This document shows, piece after piece, positions 1 through 8,490 of a stretch of DNA of 64,000 nucleotides (position 1 is the stretch's first letter; each line of letters starts with the position of its first letter). The translations under genes and the position numbers were made by a program. Source of the stretch: Bacillota bacterium (GTDB taxonomy: Bacteria > Bacillota > Clostridia > TANB77 > CAG-465); contig JAEWRE010000016.1 in the NCBI GenBank assembly GCA_023460235.1, forward strand, positions 62,001 through 126,000. The letters run 5' to 3'. Under the pieces are notes generated by a model. It worked only from the letters and a program-made list of their open reading frames with translations, ran no database searches and had not been told where the DNA came from.

Positions 1-3000
1 TTTTGTCTAGATATAATAAGACAAAATTTCTATTTGTTAAATTTAGATCCAAATTTTAAAATATGTGATGATTCTAAAAGTATAATTTTAAAAACTACGG
101 CAATGAATAATATTTTTGAAAAGAAATATGAAGAATATAATGAAAAAAAACAAGAGACAAAGTTATATAAGGTACTCAGACTATTCTCTGGAAAAGAAGA
201 AAATATGATTGAGATACTATTAAAAATATATTCATATATACTAAGTTTTGATTATCCGCTTGAATGGCTAAAAACACAAATAGAAAAATATAATTTTGAT
301 CAAAAAGATAATGTAAATATTGATCTTGCTAAAACAGAATTTGGCGTAGAGATATACAAGGACGCAATAAATGATATAGAGTTAATAGAAAAAAGAACAG
401 AAGATGCAATAGAAAGTATTTTAGGTAATGAAGATTTTGTTAAATATGTTGAGATGCTTGATAATGATTTAAATAGTATTAGAATATGTAAAGAAAGTAA
501 AACATGGGACGAATTATTTGAAAATCTAAATCAGGTAGCTTTTTCTAGAGCTCCTGGAAAATTTGCAGGAAATAATGTCGAACTTAAAGATAGTATACTA
601 AACTTTAGAACAGATGTAGTAAAAGAAACAATTAAAAGACTTTGTAAGAGTATATATGCAAAAAGTGAAGTAATAGTAAACGACAATAAAAATGCTTATG
701 GGTATATAGAATATATATATGACATATTAGTAGAATTTGATTTAGAATATAAAAGACTAAAAGAAGAAGAGAATTTAATCGATTTTAGTGATATTGAACA
801 TTTAGCTTTTAATCTTCTAGTAAAAAAAGATGAAGATGGAAGATATGTTCCAAGTAATATATCTACAAATTTAAGAAATAAATTTATAGAAGTATATACA
901 GATGAATATCAAGATACAAGCTATATTCAAGAGGCAATACTTGAATCAATAGCTACTGGAAATAATAGATTCATGGTTGGTGATATAAAACAAAGCATAT
1001 ATAGATTTAGACAAGCTATGCCAGAAATATTTAATAATAAATATGATAAATTTATAGGTCAAGAAAATAATGAATTTGAAAAATCGTCTGATTGTAAAAT
1101 TATACTTGCTCAAAATTTTAGAAGTAGAGTAAATGTAATTGATAGTATAAATTATATTTTTGAAAGAATAATGAGCAAAGAAAATGGAGACTGTAATTAC
1201 GATGGACTTGAAAAACTAAAGTTTGGAGCAACGCTTTATAAAGAAAATGAAGATGTTAATTATAAAACAGAATTCAATATAATTGATCTTAGTAAAATTG
1301 AAGACCTAAATTCCAATATAGAAGAGGATACAGAAGAAAATACTTCTGTAAGTGAAGATTCATCAGATGAAGTATTAGAATATATAAATGAGTTAAAAGA
1401 TTTTGAAATAGAGTCGTTATTCATAGCAAAGAAAATAGAAGAATTAGTAGGTAATTTTGAAACGTATGACATTAAAAGTGAGAGTTTTAAGAAAGCAACA
1501 TATAAAGATATAGTTATTTTATTAAGGGGAATTAAAGATAAGGGGAGAATACTTGAAGAAACATTAAAGAAATACAATATTCCTGCTTTTTGTGATGCTA
1601 CAACAAGTCTTTTTGAAAGTGATGAAATAAAACTTGTGCTTTCATTTTTAAGAGTAATAAGTAATCCATTACAAGATATAGATATGGTTAGTGTTATGTA
1701 CAGTATTCTTGGAAATTTTAGCTTGACAGAATTAACGTACTTAAGAAATTTTTCAACTAATGAAAATATATACTATAATATAAAAAATAAAATAAAACAA
1801 AATGAAGAAATTAGTAATTTAGATGAGGAACAAAGTATACTACAACAAAAATTAATTGATTTTGATAATCTACTAACTAAATTTATTGAATTATCTAGAA
1901 TTAGTAAAGTAAGTGAATTAATAACAATGATATATAAAGAGACTAATATATATTATCAATTCTCTGTTCAAAAATCAGCTAAATTAAAAAAAGCAAATTT
2001 AGAGCTATTAATTGATTATGCAATAAAATTTGAAAATGAATCAAAATCAAATATAGACTCATATATATCATATATAGATAAGTTAATAGAAAATCCTAGT
2101 GATTCAAGTGCGGGTGCAAAGATTCTTGGTGAAAACGAAAATGTAGTCAGAATCATGACTATTCATAAATCAAAAGGATTAGAATTTCCAATCGTTATAC
2201 TTTGTGATACTTCAAAAAAATATAACATACGTGATTCTTATGACTATATAACACTACATAGTAAATTAGGTATTGGAATTAATGTTGTAAATGATGAATA
2301 TAACGTAACTTTTCCATCTGTAATAAAACAGGCAATTAAAATTGCTACTGTTAAAGAAACTAAATCAGAAGAATTAAGAATGTTATATGTTGCACTAACA
2401 AGAGCAAAAGAAAAACTAATAATATTTGGTACTGTAAAAGACTATAATAAAAAAATAGAGTCTATGCTTGTAATGTATAAAGATAATAAAATTGATCCGG
2501 TACTCGTTTCAAAAAATAGTACATATTTTGATAATATACTTATGAGTTTAAATAATTATAATAGTCAAGAAAACAAATTTGATATTAATGTTATAAATGA
2601 TTTTAGCAAAATCATAAAAGTTGATGATAGTGAAAATGAACTTGATTTTTTAAATATAGATTCTGAAAATCTAAATAAAGACCTTAAAGAAATAAAAGAT
2701 GAAGATATTGTTAAAATAAAAAATCATGTAGAGTACATTTACCCATATAGTGATGATTTACAGGTAAAACAAAGAGTTAGTGTTAGTGAGTTAAAACAAA
2801 TAACAGATGCGGATGATGAAGCATATTATAATGAGGAGAGTATAAAATTAGAATTTGATATTCCAAAATGTATTGATGATAAAAAAGAATTTTCTGGAGC
2901 CAAAAAAGGGACACTTATCCATTTTATACTTGAACATTTAGATTTTAATAGTATTAACTCTACTGATGATTTAGATAGTCAAATTCAGATTTTGTATAAT

Positions 3001-3372
3001 AAGGGAATAATAAATTCTGAGGATTTGGAAAATATAGAAATTAAGAAAATATATAATTTTGTTAATTCTAAAATTGGAAAAGATTTAAAACTTGCAAAAC
3101 AAATTTTTAGAGAAGAAGAATTCATATTAAAGGATGAAACTATATCAAAAAGTGTTATACAAGGTATAATTGACTTGTACTATATAGATCAAAATGATAA
3201 AATCATTTTAGTTGACTTTAAAACTGATAGATTAAGTAAAACTCAAGATTTTATTGATAGATATGAGAATCAACTTAATATATATAAAAAGGCAATAGAA
3301 AAACTGTATAAAACAAAAGTTGAAAAAGTATATGTTTATTCTTTTAATCTTAACTGTGAAATTGAAATTTAA
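1..3372 (+). CDS. addA: ATP-dependent helicase/nuclease subunit A (AddA), 5' truncated by window edge
   Basis: AddA is the UvrD-like helicase and nuclease subunit of the AddAB complex, which resects double-strand breaks for RecA loading. The frame is open from base 1 and the first codons (DIIRQNFYLLNLDPNF) already match AddA, so the TTG at 34 is internal and about 100-150 N-terminal residues with Walker A lie outside. Counting from base 1 (1123 aa seen): DEYQDT (motif II) at 301-306, VGDIKQSIYRFRQ (III), QNFRS (IV), TIHKSKGLEF (V) near 720, LYVALTRAKEKL (VI). The C-terminal RecB-type nuclease has GTLIHFILEHLDF, then DFKTD (D1072, K1074) and QLNIYKK near 1091. pgeF follows 17 bases downstream, probably in the same operon; addB would be expected upstream. 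Confidence 0.96.
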   Translation, partial: FCLDIIRQNFYLLNLDPNFKICDDSKSIILKTTAMNNIFEKKYEEYNEKKQETKLYKVLRLFSGKEENMIEILLKIYSYILSFDYPLEWLKTQIEKYNFDQKDNVNIDLAKTEFGVEIYKDAINDIELIEKRTEDAIESILGNEDFVKYVEMLDNDLNSIRICKESKTWDELFENLNQVAFSRAPGKFAGNNVELKDSILNFRTDVVKETIKRLCKSIYAKSEVIVNDNKNAYGYIEYIYDILVEFDLEYKRLKEEENLIDFSDIEHLAFNLLVKKDEDGRYVPSNISTNLRNKFIEVYTDEYQDTSYIQEAILESIATGNNRFMVGDIKQSIYRFRQAMPEIFNNKYDKFIGQENNEFEKSSDCKIILAQNFRSRVNVIDSINYIFERIMSKENGDCNYDGLEKLKFGATLYKENEDVNYKTEFNIIDLSKIEDLNSNIEEDTEENTSVSEDSSDEVLEYINELKDFEIESLFIAKKIEELVGNFETYDIKSESFKKATYKDIVILLRGIKDKGRILEETLKKYNIPAFCDATTSLFESDEIKLVLSFLRVISNPLQDIDMVSVMYSILGNFSLTELTYLRNFSTNENIYYNIKNKIKQNEEISNLDEEQSILQQKLIDFDNLLTKFIELSRISKVSELITMIYKETNIYYQFSVQKSAKLKKANLELLIDYAIKFENESKSNIDSYISYIDKLIENPSDSSAGAKILGENENVVRIMTIHKSKGLEFPIVILCDTSKKYNIRDSYDYITLHSKLGIGINVVNDEYNVTFPSVIKQAIKIATVKETKSEELRMLYVALTRAKEKLIIFGTVKDYNKKIESMLVMYKDNKIDPVLVSKNSTYFDNILMSLNNYNSQENKFDINVINDFSKIIKVDDSENELDFLNIDSENLNKDLKEIKDEDIVKIKNHVEYIYPYSDDLQVKQRVSVSELKQITDADDEAYYNEESIKLEFDIPKCIDDKKEFSGAKKGTLIHFILEHLDFNSINSTDDLDSQIQILYNKGIINSEDLENIEIKKIYNFVNSKIGKDLKLAKQIFREEEFILKDETISKSVIQGIIDLYYIDQNDKIILVDFKTDRLSKTQDFIDRYENQLNIYKKAIEKLYKTKVEKVYVYSFNLNCEIEI

Positions 3373-3389
3373 ATAAGGGGAATATCAAA

Positions 3390-4256
3390 ATGACAAATAA
3401 ATATGATTCTAGTGAAATCATACATGTAAAAGAGGGGAAACTAGAATATTTAAAATTTAGATTACTTGAAAAATATAATGAAAGATTTACTCATGCTATA
3501 ACATTAAGGCATGGTGGGGTTAGTGATGGAGAATATACATCACTTAATTTTAGAAGTAAGGGAAATGACTCAAGAGAAAATGTACTTACTAACCTTAACT
3601 TAATATGTGAAAGTATGAAAATAAATAGTAATAATGTCTTTAAAGCAAGTCAAAATCATACAGATAATATTTTGGTACTAAATGATAAAAATAAAAATGA
3701 TTATACTTTTGATAAATTTAATGAGGATGAATATGATGGCTATGTAACAAATTGTTGCAATATTTCAACATTAATTACAACAGCAGATTGTAATCCAATT
3801 ATTCTTTATGATCCGATAAAAAATGCTGTTGCAAATGTTCATAGTGGTTGGAAAGGTACGATAAAACAGATATATATTAAAGCAGTAAATATAATGAAAA
3901 ATGAATTCGATTGTAATACAAGTGATATTATAGCATGTATAGGCCCATCAATAAATAAATGTTGCTTTGATAGTGAAGAAGCGGGATTTAAAGAAAAATT
4001 TACTAGTGTATGGAAAAATGAAGAAGAATACATATACTATGAAAAGGAAAATAAAAAAAGATTTCATATAGATTTACCGTACATAATAAAGAAAGATTTA
4101 ATAGGTATTGGATTAAGTGAAAAAAATATATCATTATCTAATATTTGTACATGTTGTAATAGCAATGATTTTTTTTCATATAGAAGAAATACTAAAGATG
4201 GAAAAAAAGAATATGGAACAGGTGCAACTATAGTAATGTTAAATGATTGTGAATAA
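3390..4256 (+). CDS. pgeF: PgeF/YlmD-family peptidoglycan editing factor (multicopper-oxidase-like, LACC1 family)
   Basis: This 288 aa protein belongs to the YfiH/YlmD/LACC1 family. Members act as purine nucleoside phosphorylase/deaminases and, in E. coli, correct misincorporated L-Ser in peptidoglycan precursors. The zinc ligands are visible: QNH (H90), TTADC (C134) and HSGWKGT (H151). GPSI follows at CIGPSI, and the C-terminal CTCCNSNDFFSYRR motif is typical. The start has AGGGG nine bases upstream. It follows addA by 17 bases and probably shares its transcript. Physiological substrate in this organism cannot be read from the sequence; family membership is secure. Confidence 0.9.
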   Translation: MTNKYDSSEIIHVKEGKLEYLKFRLLEKYNERFTHAITLRHGGVSDGEYTSLNFRSKGNDSRENVLTNLNLICESMKINSNNVFKASQNHTDNILVLNDKNKNDYTFDKFNEDEYDGYVTNCCNISTLITTADCNPIILYDPIKNAVANVHSGWKGTIKQIYIKAVNIMKNEFDCNTSDIIACIGPSINKCCFDSEEAGFKEKFTSVWKNEEEYIYYEKENKKRFHIDLPYIIKKDLIGIGLSEKNISLSNICTCCNSNDFFSYRRNTKDGKKEYGTGATIVMLNDCE

Positions 4257-4300
4257 ATTGTGAAAAAATAGATATAAAAATCTAAATTTAATATACCTTA

Positions 4301-4329
4301 TTGACTTGGAAAAATTTGTCTGATATAAT
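4301..4329 (+). promoter_or_regulatory. SigA-type promoter of pgsA
   Basis: TTGACT at 4301-4306, a 17-base spacer and TATAAT at 4324-4329 with an upstream TGA, 28 bases before the pgsA start. It lies just after pgeF, so pgsA is its own transcription unit. Confidence 0.75.
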
Positions 4330-4356
4330 ATGCCAAGATAAAGGGAGGAACAGATA

Positions 4357-4971
4357 ATGTTTAATAAAATGAATTTGCCAAATAAATTGACAATTATAAG
4401 AATAATTTTAGTACCAATTTTTATAATCTTTATGAGTTTAAATACAGAATGGACATGGCCACTTTATGTAGCTTTAGGTATTTTTGTAGTAGCTGCAATT
4501 ACTGATTTTCTAGATGGAATGATATCTAGGAAAAATAACTTAGTTACAAAGTTTGGAAAAATAATGGATCCACTTGCAGATAAATTATTAATATCAGCTG
4601 GATTTGTAATGTTAACAGGTGTTGGGGTAGTACCAGCTTGGATTACAGCAATAATAATTTTTAGAGATTTCTTCGTGAATTCTTTAAGAATGTTTGGTGC
4701 AGATAAAGGTAGTGACTTAGCTGCTGCTTTAAGCGGAAAAATAAAGACAACATTCCAATTAGTAGGAGTTGTTCTTGCAATACTAGATAGGGCTATTGTG
4801 ACTAAATATGGATTTGGATCATTTATATCAAATTCATTAAATATGAGTATGTTTGGACTATTAATTAACGTATTCATGACTGTTTGTATTTCTGTTGCGG
4901 TTATTGCTACTATAGTTTCTATGGTACAATACATATTTGTATTTAAAAAAGATATAAATATAGAAGAATAA
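4357..4971 (+). CDS. pgsA: CDP-diacylglycerol--glycerol-3-phosphate 3-phosphatidyltransferase
   Basis: Integral membrane enzyme that makes phosphatidylglycerol phosphate, the committed step to phosphatidylglycerol and cardiolipin. The CDP-alcohol phosphotransferase signature D-x2-DG-x2-(A)R-x8-G-x3-D-x3-D is complete: D50, D53-G54, S57-R58, G67, D71 and D75. Ser replaces the usual Ala before Arg, a mild variation. The length (204 aa) and about five to six hydrophobic segments match PgsA. AGGGAGG precedes the ATG. A cardiolipin synthase that would use its downstream product is encoded at 31460 in this window. Confidence 0.95.
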   Translation: MFNKMNLPNKLTIIRIILVPIFIIFMSLNTEWTWPLYVALGIFVVAAITDFLDGMISRKNNLVTKFGKIMDPLADKLLISAGFVMLTGVGVVPAWITAIIIFRDFFVNSLRMFGADKGSDLAAALSGKIKTTFQLVGVVLAILDRAIVTKYGFGSFISNSLNMSMFGLLINVFMTVCISVAVIATIVSMVQYIFVFKKDINIEE

Positions 4972-5000
4972 TTTTATATATTATATTCTACAAAATTAAG

Positions 5001-5036
5001 ATGATAATCATTTATGAGAATTGATTATCATTTTTT
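5001..5036 (+). terminator. Rho-independent terminator after pgsA
   Basis: A perfect 10-bp stem (5001-5010 with 5022-5031) with an 11-base loop runs into a T-run at 5031-5036. Confidence 0.85.
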
Positions 5037-5109
5037 GTATGTAAATTTAATTAAATTAATTTTATTTCTTTAAAAAAATATGATATAATAAAATAAAAAA
5101 GGAGATAAT

Positions 5110-6120
5110 ATGATATATCCTAGAAAACTTAAATTAAATGATAGTATTGGAATTGTTGCCGTATCTAATGGAGCCAATCCTGATAAAATTAATTATTCAA
5201 TTGAAAATTTAAAAAAAATCGGATTTAATGTTTTAGAAACTAAAAATACAAGAAACTCCAATCAATTTGTTAGTACAGATGGAAATACACGTGCTCAAGA
5301 GTTTATGAGTCTATGGCAAGATGAAAAAATAGCATGTATAATATCAGCACGTGGCGGAGAATTTTTGATGGAAATGATACCATATTTACATAGTTATAAA
5401 AATGATATTTTAAAATATAATACTAAATGGGTACAAGGATTTTCAGATACTAGTTTATTGTTATTTTACTTAACGACAAACTATAATATTGCAACTATAC
5501 ATGCTAGCAATTTAAGTGAATTTGCTATGAGAGAATTAGATATTTCTTTGAAAAACAATTTAAATTTTTTAAAAGAAGAGTCAATAGAATTTGTTCAAAA
5601 TAATTATGAAAAATATCAACTTGAAGAAATTGATGATGATAATCAGGCGGAGTATAATTTAACTGAATATGTAAAATACAAATCAATTGGAAATATGAAA
5701 AATATAAATTTTAGTGGTAGATTGATAGGTGGATGCATAGATGCTATAACTGTATTATTAGGTACTAACTATGATAATACTGCCAGGTTTTGTAATCAGT
5801 TTGATGAAGGTGTAATTTGGTATATAGATAATTATGGACTTGATTTATTAGAATTACGTAGAAAACTTTGGCAAATGAAAGAAGCAGGTTGGTTTAATAA
5901 TATAAAAGGTTTCATGTTTGGAAGAAGTTATCGTCATGCTAAAATTGGTGATTTTAGTTTTGAAGATTGTATAGAAAAATCCTTAGGTGACTTAAATGTA
6001 CCTATTATATATGATGTTGATATTGGTCACGTTCCGCCTCAACTTACAATTATAAACGGAGCTTTTGCAAAAGTTGAATATAATAATGGCAAAGCAACTA
6101 TAATTCAAGAATTAAAATAG
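5110..6120 (+). CDS. S66 family LD-carboxypeptidase / MccF-like peptidase
   Basis: Cytoplasmic serine peptidase of family S66, which cleaves LD bonds in recycled muropeptides (LdcA) or detoxifies microcin C (MccF). Nucleophile: Ser112 in GFSDTS. General base: His307 in DIGHVPPQ. The middle member of the triad is normally Glu in an (L/I)E(D/S) segment; here the aligned segment reads WYIDNYG with Asp240, a conservative substitution worth checking. Length 336 aa is normal for the family. AAGGAG lies seven bases before the ATG, and a TATAAT at 5084-5089 gives a likely promoter with a weak -35. It is followed 33 bases later by the nitroreductase-like gene, so the two may be cotranscribed. Confidence 0.88.
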   Translation: MIYPRKLKLNDSIGIVAVSNGANPDKINYSIENLKKIGFNVLETKNTRNSNQFVSTDGNTRAQEFMSLWQDEKIACIISARGGEFLMEMIPYLHSYKNDILKYNTKWVQGFSDTSLLLFYLTTNYNIATIHASNLSEFAMRELDISLKNNLNFLKEESIEFVQNNYEKYQLEEIDDDNQAEYNLTEYVKYKSIGNMKNINFSGRLIGGCIDAITVLLGTNYDNTARFCNQFDEGVIWYIDNYGLDLLELRRKLWQMKEAGWFNNIKGFMFGRSYRHAKIGDFSFEDCIEKSLGDLNVPIIYDVDIGHVPPQLTIINGAFAKVEYNNGKATIIQELK

Positions 6121-6153
6121 TATAAAAAGTAATAAATTTTAGGAGATGATTTA

Positions 6154-6864
6154 ATGCGTAAAGCAATACAAAATAGAATTTCAGTTAGGTCATATAGTAA
6201 GTTAGAACTGTCTGAAAATGAGATTGATAAAATTAATGATTTAATAAAAAATATTAATAGTATATCTGATTTGAATTTAGAATTACTTAAAGATGGCTCT
6301 AGTGCTTTCAAGAATTTTAAAACTAGTTATGGTATGTTTTCAAATGTTAAGTCTATGATTTTAATGAAAGGTAATAAACAAGACAAATTTCTAAAGGAAA
6401 AAATAGGATATTACGGAGAAGCTATGATATTTGATTTAACCGATATGGATATTGGTACATGTTGGGTAGGTGGAACTTTTGATAGAACTGCCATTTCTTT
6501 AAAAGAAGATGAGGAGTTAGTATGTGTTATTTTAGTTGGTCATCAAACATCATCAATAAAGGATGAACTTATAAGAAAAGCAATGCATATGAAAAGAAAA
6601 ACTATAAAAGAAAGAATAGTAGCCGATAAAGATTTACCAAATTGGATAAAAGATGGTCTAGAATCACTTATTCTAGCACCTAGTGCTAAAAACACTCAAA
6701 AAGCAATATTAAAATATGAAAAAGATAATTTAAGAATATCTATAGATGAAAATTATTATTTTGATTTAGTTGATTTGGGAATAGCAAAAAAACATTTTGA
6801 AGAAGTAGTTAATGGAAAATTTGAATTAGGTAATGATGCTTTGTTTCATAAAAATTTAGATTAG
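6154..6864 (+). CDS. Nitroreductase-like protein (TM1586-type)
   Basis: The 236 aa protein starts RKAIQNRISVRSYS, the typical nitroreductase-fold opening in which Arg and Ser contact FMN phosphate. It repeats the fold theme later (ESLILAPSAKNTQKA), as in the fused-subunit TM1586 type in which both halves of the FMN-binding dimer lie on one chain. GTCWVGGTFDR in the middle is typical of this group. Oxidoreductase chemistry with FMN and NAD(P)H is likely but the substrate is unknown. AGGAGATG lies well placed before the ATG. It is convergent with the nuclease gene, sharing the hairpin at 6891-6929. Confidence 0.82.
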   Translation: MRKAIQNRISVRSYSKLELSENEIDKINDLIKNINSISDLNLELLKDGSSAFKNFKTSYGMFSNVKSMILMKGNKQDKFLKEKIGYYGEAMIFDLTDMDIGTCWVGGTFDRTAISLKEDEELVCVILVGHQTSSIKDELIRKAMHMKRKTIKERIVADKDLPNWIKDGLESLILAPSAKNTQKAILKYEKDNLRISIDENYYFDLVDLGIAKKHFEEVVNGKFELGNDALFHKNLD

Positions 6865-6890
6865 ACAAACTAGACAGATCTAATTAAATA

Positions 6891-6929
6891 AAAAAGTAGA
6901 TATTAAAATATAAATAATATCTACTTTTT
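6891..6929. terminator. Bidirectional terminator between convergent genes
   Basis: A perfect 14-bp stem (6891-6904 with 6916-6929) with an 11-base loop has A-run and T-run flanks suited to both strands. The reverse-strand nuclease gene ends inside it: its last Lys codons and TAG stop (6921-6923) form part of the stem. Confidence 0.85.
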
Positions 6930-7505
6930 ATTCCAAAGTCCAACATTGTTGTTTTTTGCTTCTCTTTGCAAGCTTTTAAAATAATCAACATATTTTACAT
7001 CAGGTGGATAAGTCGAAACTTGAGCATAACCATCTATAAGTAATTTTGCATTAAACATTTTAGTTCTAATTTCATTTTCTGTTATTGAAGTTGGGATATC
7101 TAACCATATATATCTAAGTAATCTTCCATATTTATCTGTTTCACTAACATCTTTTTCTATATATACATACTTATTAAACAATGCATTTTTTGTGTATTCT
7201 GTTGCTTCTTTTCCATATTCTTCAATTTTAGATGTATACTCTGGACAGTTAACTCCAATGAATCTAACTTTATATTTTTCACTGTTCATAATTATTTCTA
7301 TAGTATCACCATCTACAATTCTACTTACTAATACTTTAACAAAGTTTTCATTTTCAATTCGAGTTATTTCATTCAAATTATTTAAAGAATCATTTTGTAA
7401 GCTATTGTATGTTATATCTTCTTGAAGTGGAGTTAATTTATATAAAATTAATAATGATATTATCAATGTCGCTAATTTTAAATATTTTTTAAATTTCCTT
7501 TTCAT
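6921..7505 (-). CDS. Secreted/membrane-anchored thermonuclease (staphylococcal nuclease family)
   Basis: This 194 aa protein has a basic N-terminus and one hydrophobic segment (residues 10-24, LATLIISLLILYKL), so it is exported and possibly anchored. The SNase domain spans about 55-192. Catalytic residues by alignment with S. aureus Nuc: R81 in VRFIG, E89 in NCPEY and R128 in DKYGR. The calcium ligand Asp21 corresponds to D67 in VDGDT, while Asp40 corresponds to N86 (GVNCPE), as in many SNase homologues. There is no lipobox Cys. Likely roles are extracellular nucleic-acid degradation or nutrient recovery. It is monocistronic and convergent with the nitroreductase gene. Confidence 0.92.
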   Translation of the reverse strand: MKRKFKKYLKLATLIISLLILYKLTPLQEDITYNSLQNDSLNNLNEITRIENENFVKVLVSRIVDGDTIEIIMNSEKYKVRFIGVNCPEYTSKIEEYGKEATEYTKNALFNKYVYIEKDVSETDKYGRLLRYIWLDIPTSITENEIRTKMFNAKLLIDGYAQVSTYPPDVKYVDYFKSLQREAKNNNVGLWNKK

Positions 7506-7587
7506 AATTACCTCATAATAATTATACCATATTACTATAATAAGATAAAGAGAAAATAAATATATAATATGTATATTAATTTTTATA

Positions 7588-7616
7588 TTGACTTATATTT
7601 AGAATTGCTATAAAAT
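7588..7616 (+). promoter_or_regulatory. Promoter of the Bax-inhibitor-1-like gene
   Basis: TTGACT at 7588-7593, 17 bases, then TAAAAT at 7611-7616; the true start codon is 20 bases further on. Confidence 0.6.
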
Positions 7617-7635
7617 AATTAAAGAGGTGTTAATC

Positions 7636-8322
7636 ATGAATTATGGCTATGAAGAAAATAATGTAGTAGTTGATCAAACAAATATATCAGATTTATATAA
7701 GAAAACATTTTTCTTAATGTTTTTAGGGTTATTGGCAACAGGATTAGTATCATGGTATACTTACGCGTCTGGATTGTTTGAAAAAATATTAATAGATGGA
7801 ACATTTAATTTATTAATTATTGCTGAAGTGTTATTTGTATTAATATTTTCAGCTACAATGAGAAAAATGAGTCCTACCGTCGTACAAATATTATTTTTCG
7901 TTTATTCAGCTTTAAATGGAATAACTATGTCAGTGATATTTGCAGTTTATCAACTTTCATCAATAACCTTAGTATTCTTTGCATCAAGCATATTGTTTGC
8001 AATATTTGCTTTTATTGGAAATTACACAAAAATAGATTTATCAAAATTATCTCCAATTCTCTTTGGAACTTTAATAGTTGGAGTTATAGTATCAATTATA
8101 AATTTATTTATTGGAAATAGTTTACTTGATATCGGTTTGTCATGGGTTATTTTATTTACATTTTTTGGAGTTACCGCTTATGATATGCAAAAACTTAAAT
8201 CACTTGCAAATAGCAATATTGTTGATATAAATAAACTACATATTTATGGAGCATTTGAATTATATCTTGATTTTATAAATATATTCTTAAGGATTTTAAG
8301 ATTATTCGGAAGAAGAAAATAA
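7636..8322 (+). CDS. Bax inhibitor-1 / YetJ-YccA family membrane protein
   Basis: The 228 aa polytopic protein has about seven membrane segments and the family signatures ITMSVIFAVY and the C-terminal ELYLDFINIFLRILRLFGRRK-type ending with Asp in the last helix. Bacterial members such as B. subtilis YetJ are pH-dependent calcium leak channels; others bind the FtsH protease. The GTG at 7627 lies inside the AGAGGTG Shine-Dalgarno, so the ATG at 7636, six bases after it, is the real start. It is monocistronic with its own promoter and a hairpin after it. Confidence 0.92.
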   Translation: MNYGYEENNVVVDQTNISDLYKKTFFLMFLGLLATGLVSWYTYASGLFEKILIDGTFNLLIIAEVLFVLIFSATMRKMSPTVVQILFFVYSALNGITMSVIFAVYQLSSITLVFFASSILFAIFAFIGNYTKIDLSKLSPILFGTLIVGVIVSIINLFIGNSLLDIGLSWVILFTFFGVTAYDMQKLKSLANSNIVDINKLHIYGAFELYLDFINIFLRILRLFGRRK

Positions 8323-8363
8323 ATATATTATTAATATATTGTGTATATTCTTCAACTTAAAGA

Positions 8364-8406
8364 AATGATAATTAGAGTAACATCTGATTATCATTATTTA
8401 TTTTTT
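8364..8406 (+). terminator. Probable terminator after the BI-1 gene
   Basis: A 9-bp stem (8364-8372 with 8387-8395) extended by a T-G pair is followed by a T-rich tract ending in six T at 8401-8406. The T-run sits a few bases away from the stem, so efficiency is uncertain. Confidence 0.6.
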
Positions 8407-8437
8407 AAAATTTAAAGAAAAGCACGATTTGTAACTA

Positions 8438-8466
8438 TTGAAATATGTCCACTAATATAATATAAT
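8438..8466 (+). promoter_or_regulatory. Promoter of murD
   Basis: TTGAAA at 8438-8443, 17 bases, TATAAT at 8461-8466; the murD TTG start follows 25 bases later. Confidence 0.7.
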
Positions 8467-8490
8467 TATAAAGTCAAAGGAAGTGGGATT

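Noticed and set aside
34..3372. TTG at 34 as the start of addA
   Set aside because: The frame is open from base 1 and the upstream codons already match AddA; Walker A is missing, so the gene is cut by the window edge.
4464..4934. 156-codon reverse-strand frame inside pgsA
   Set aside because: Fully antisense to a conserved membrane enzyme, no ribosome binding site, Ile/Thr-rich composition typical of a shadow frame.
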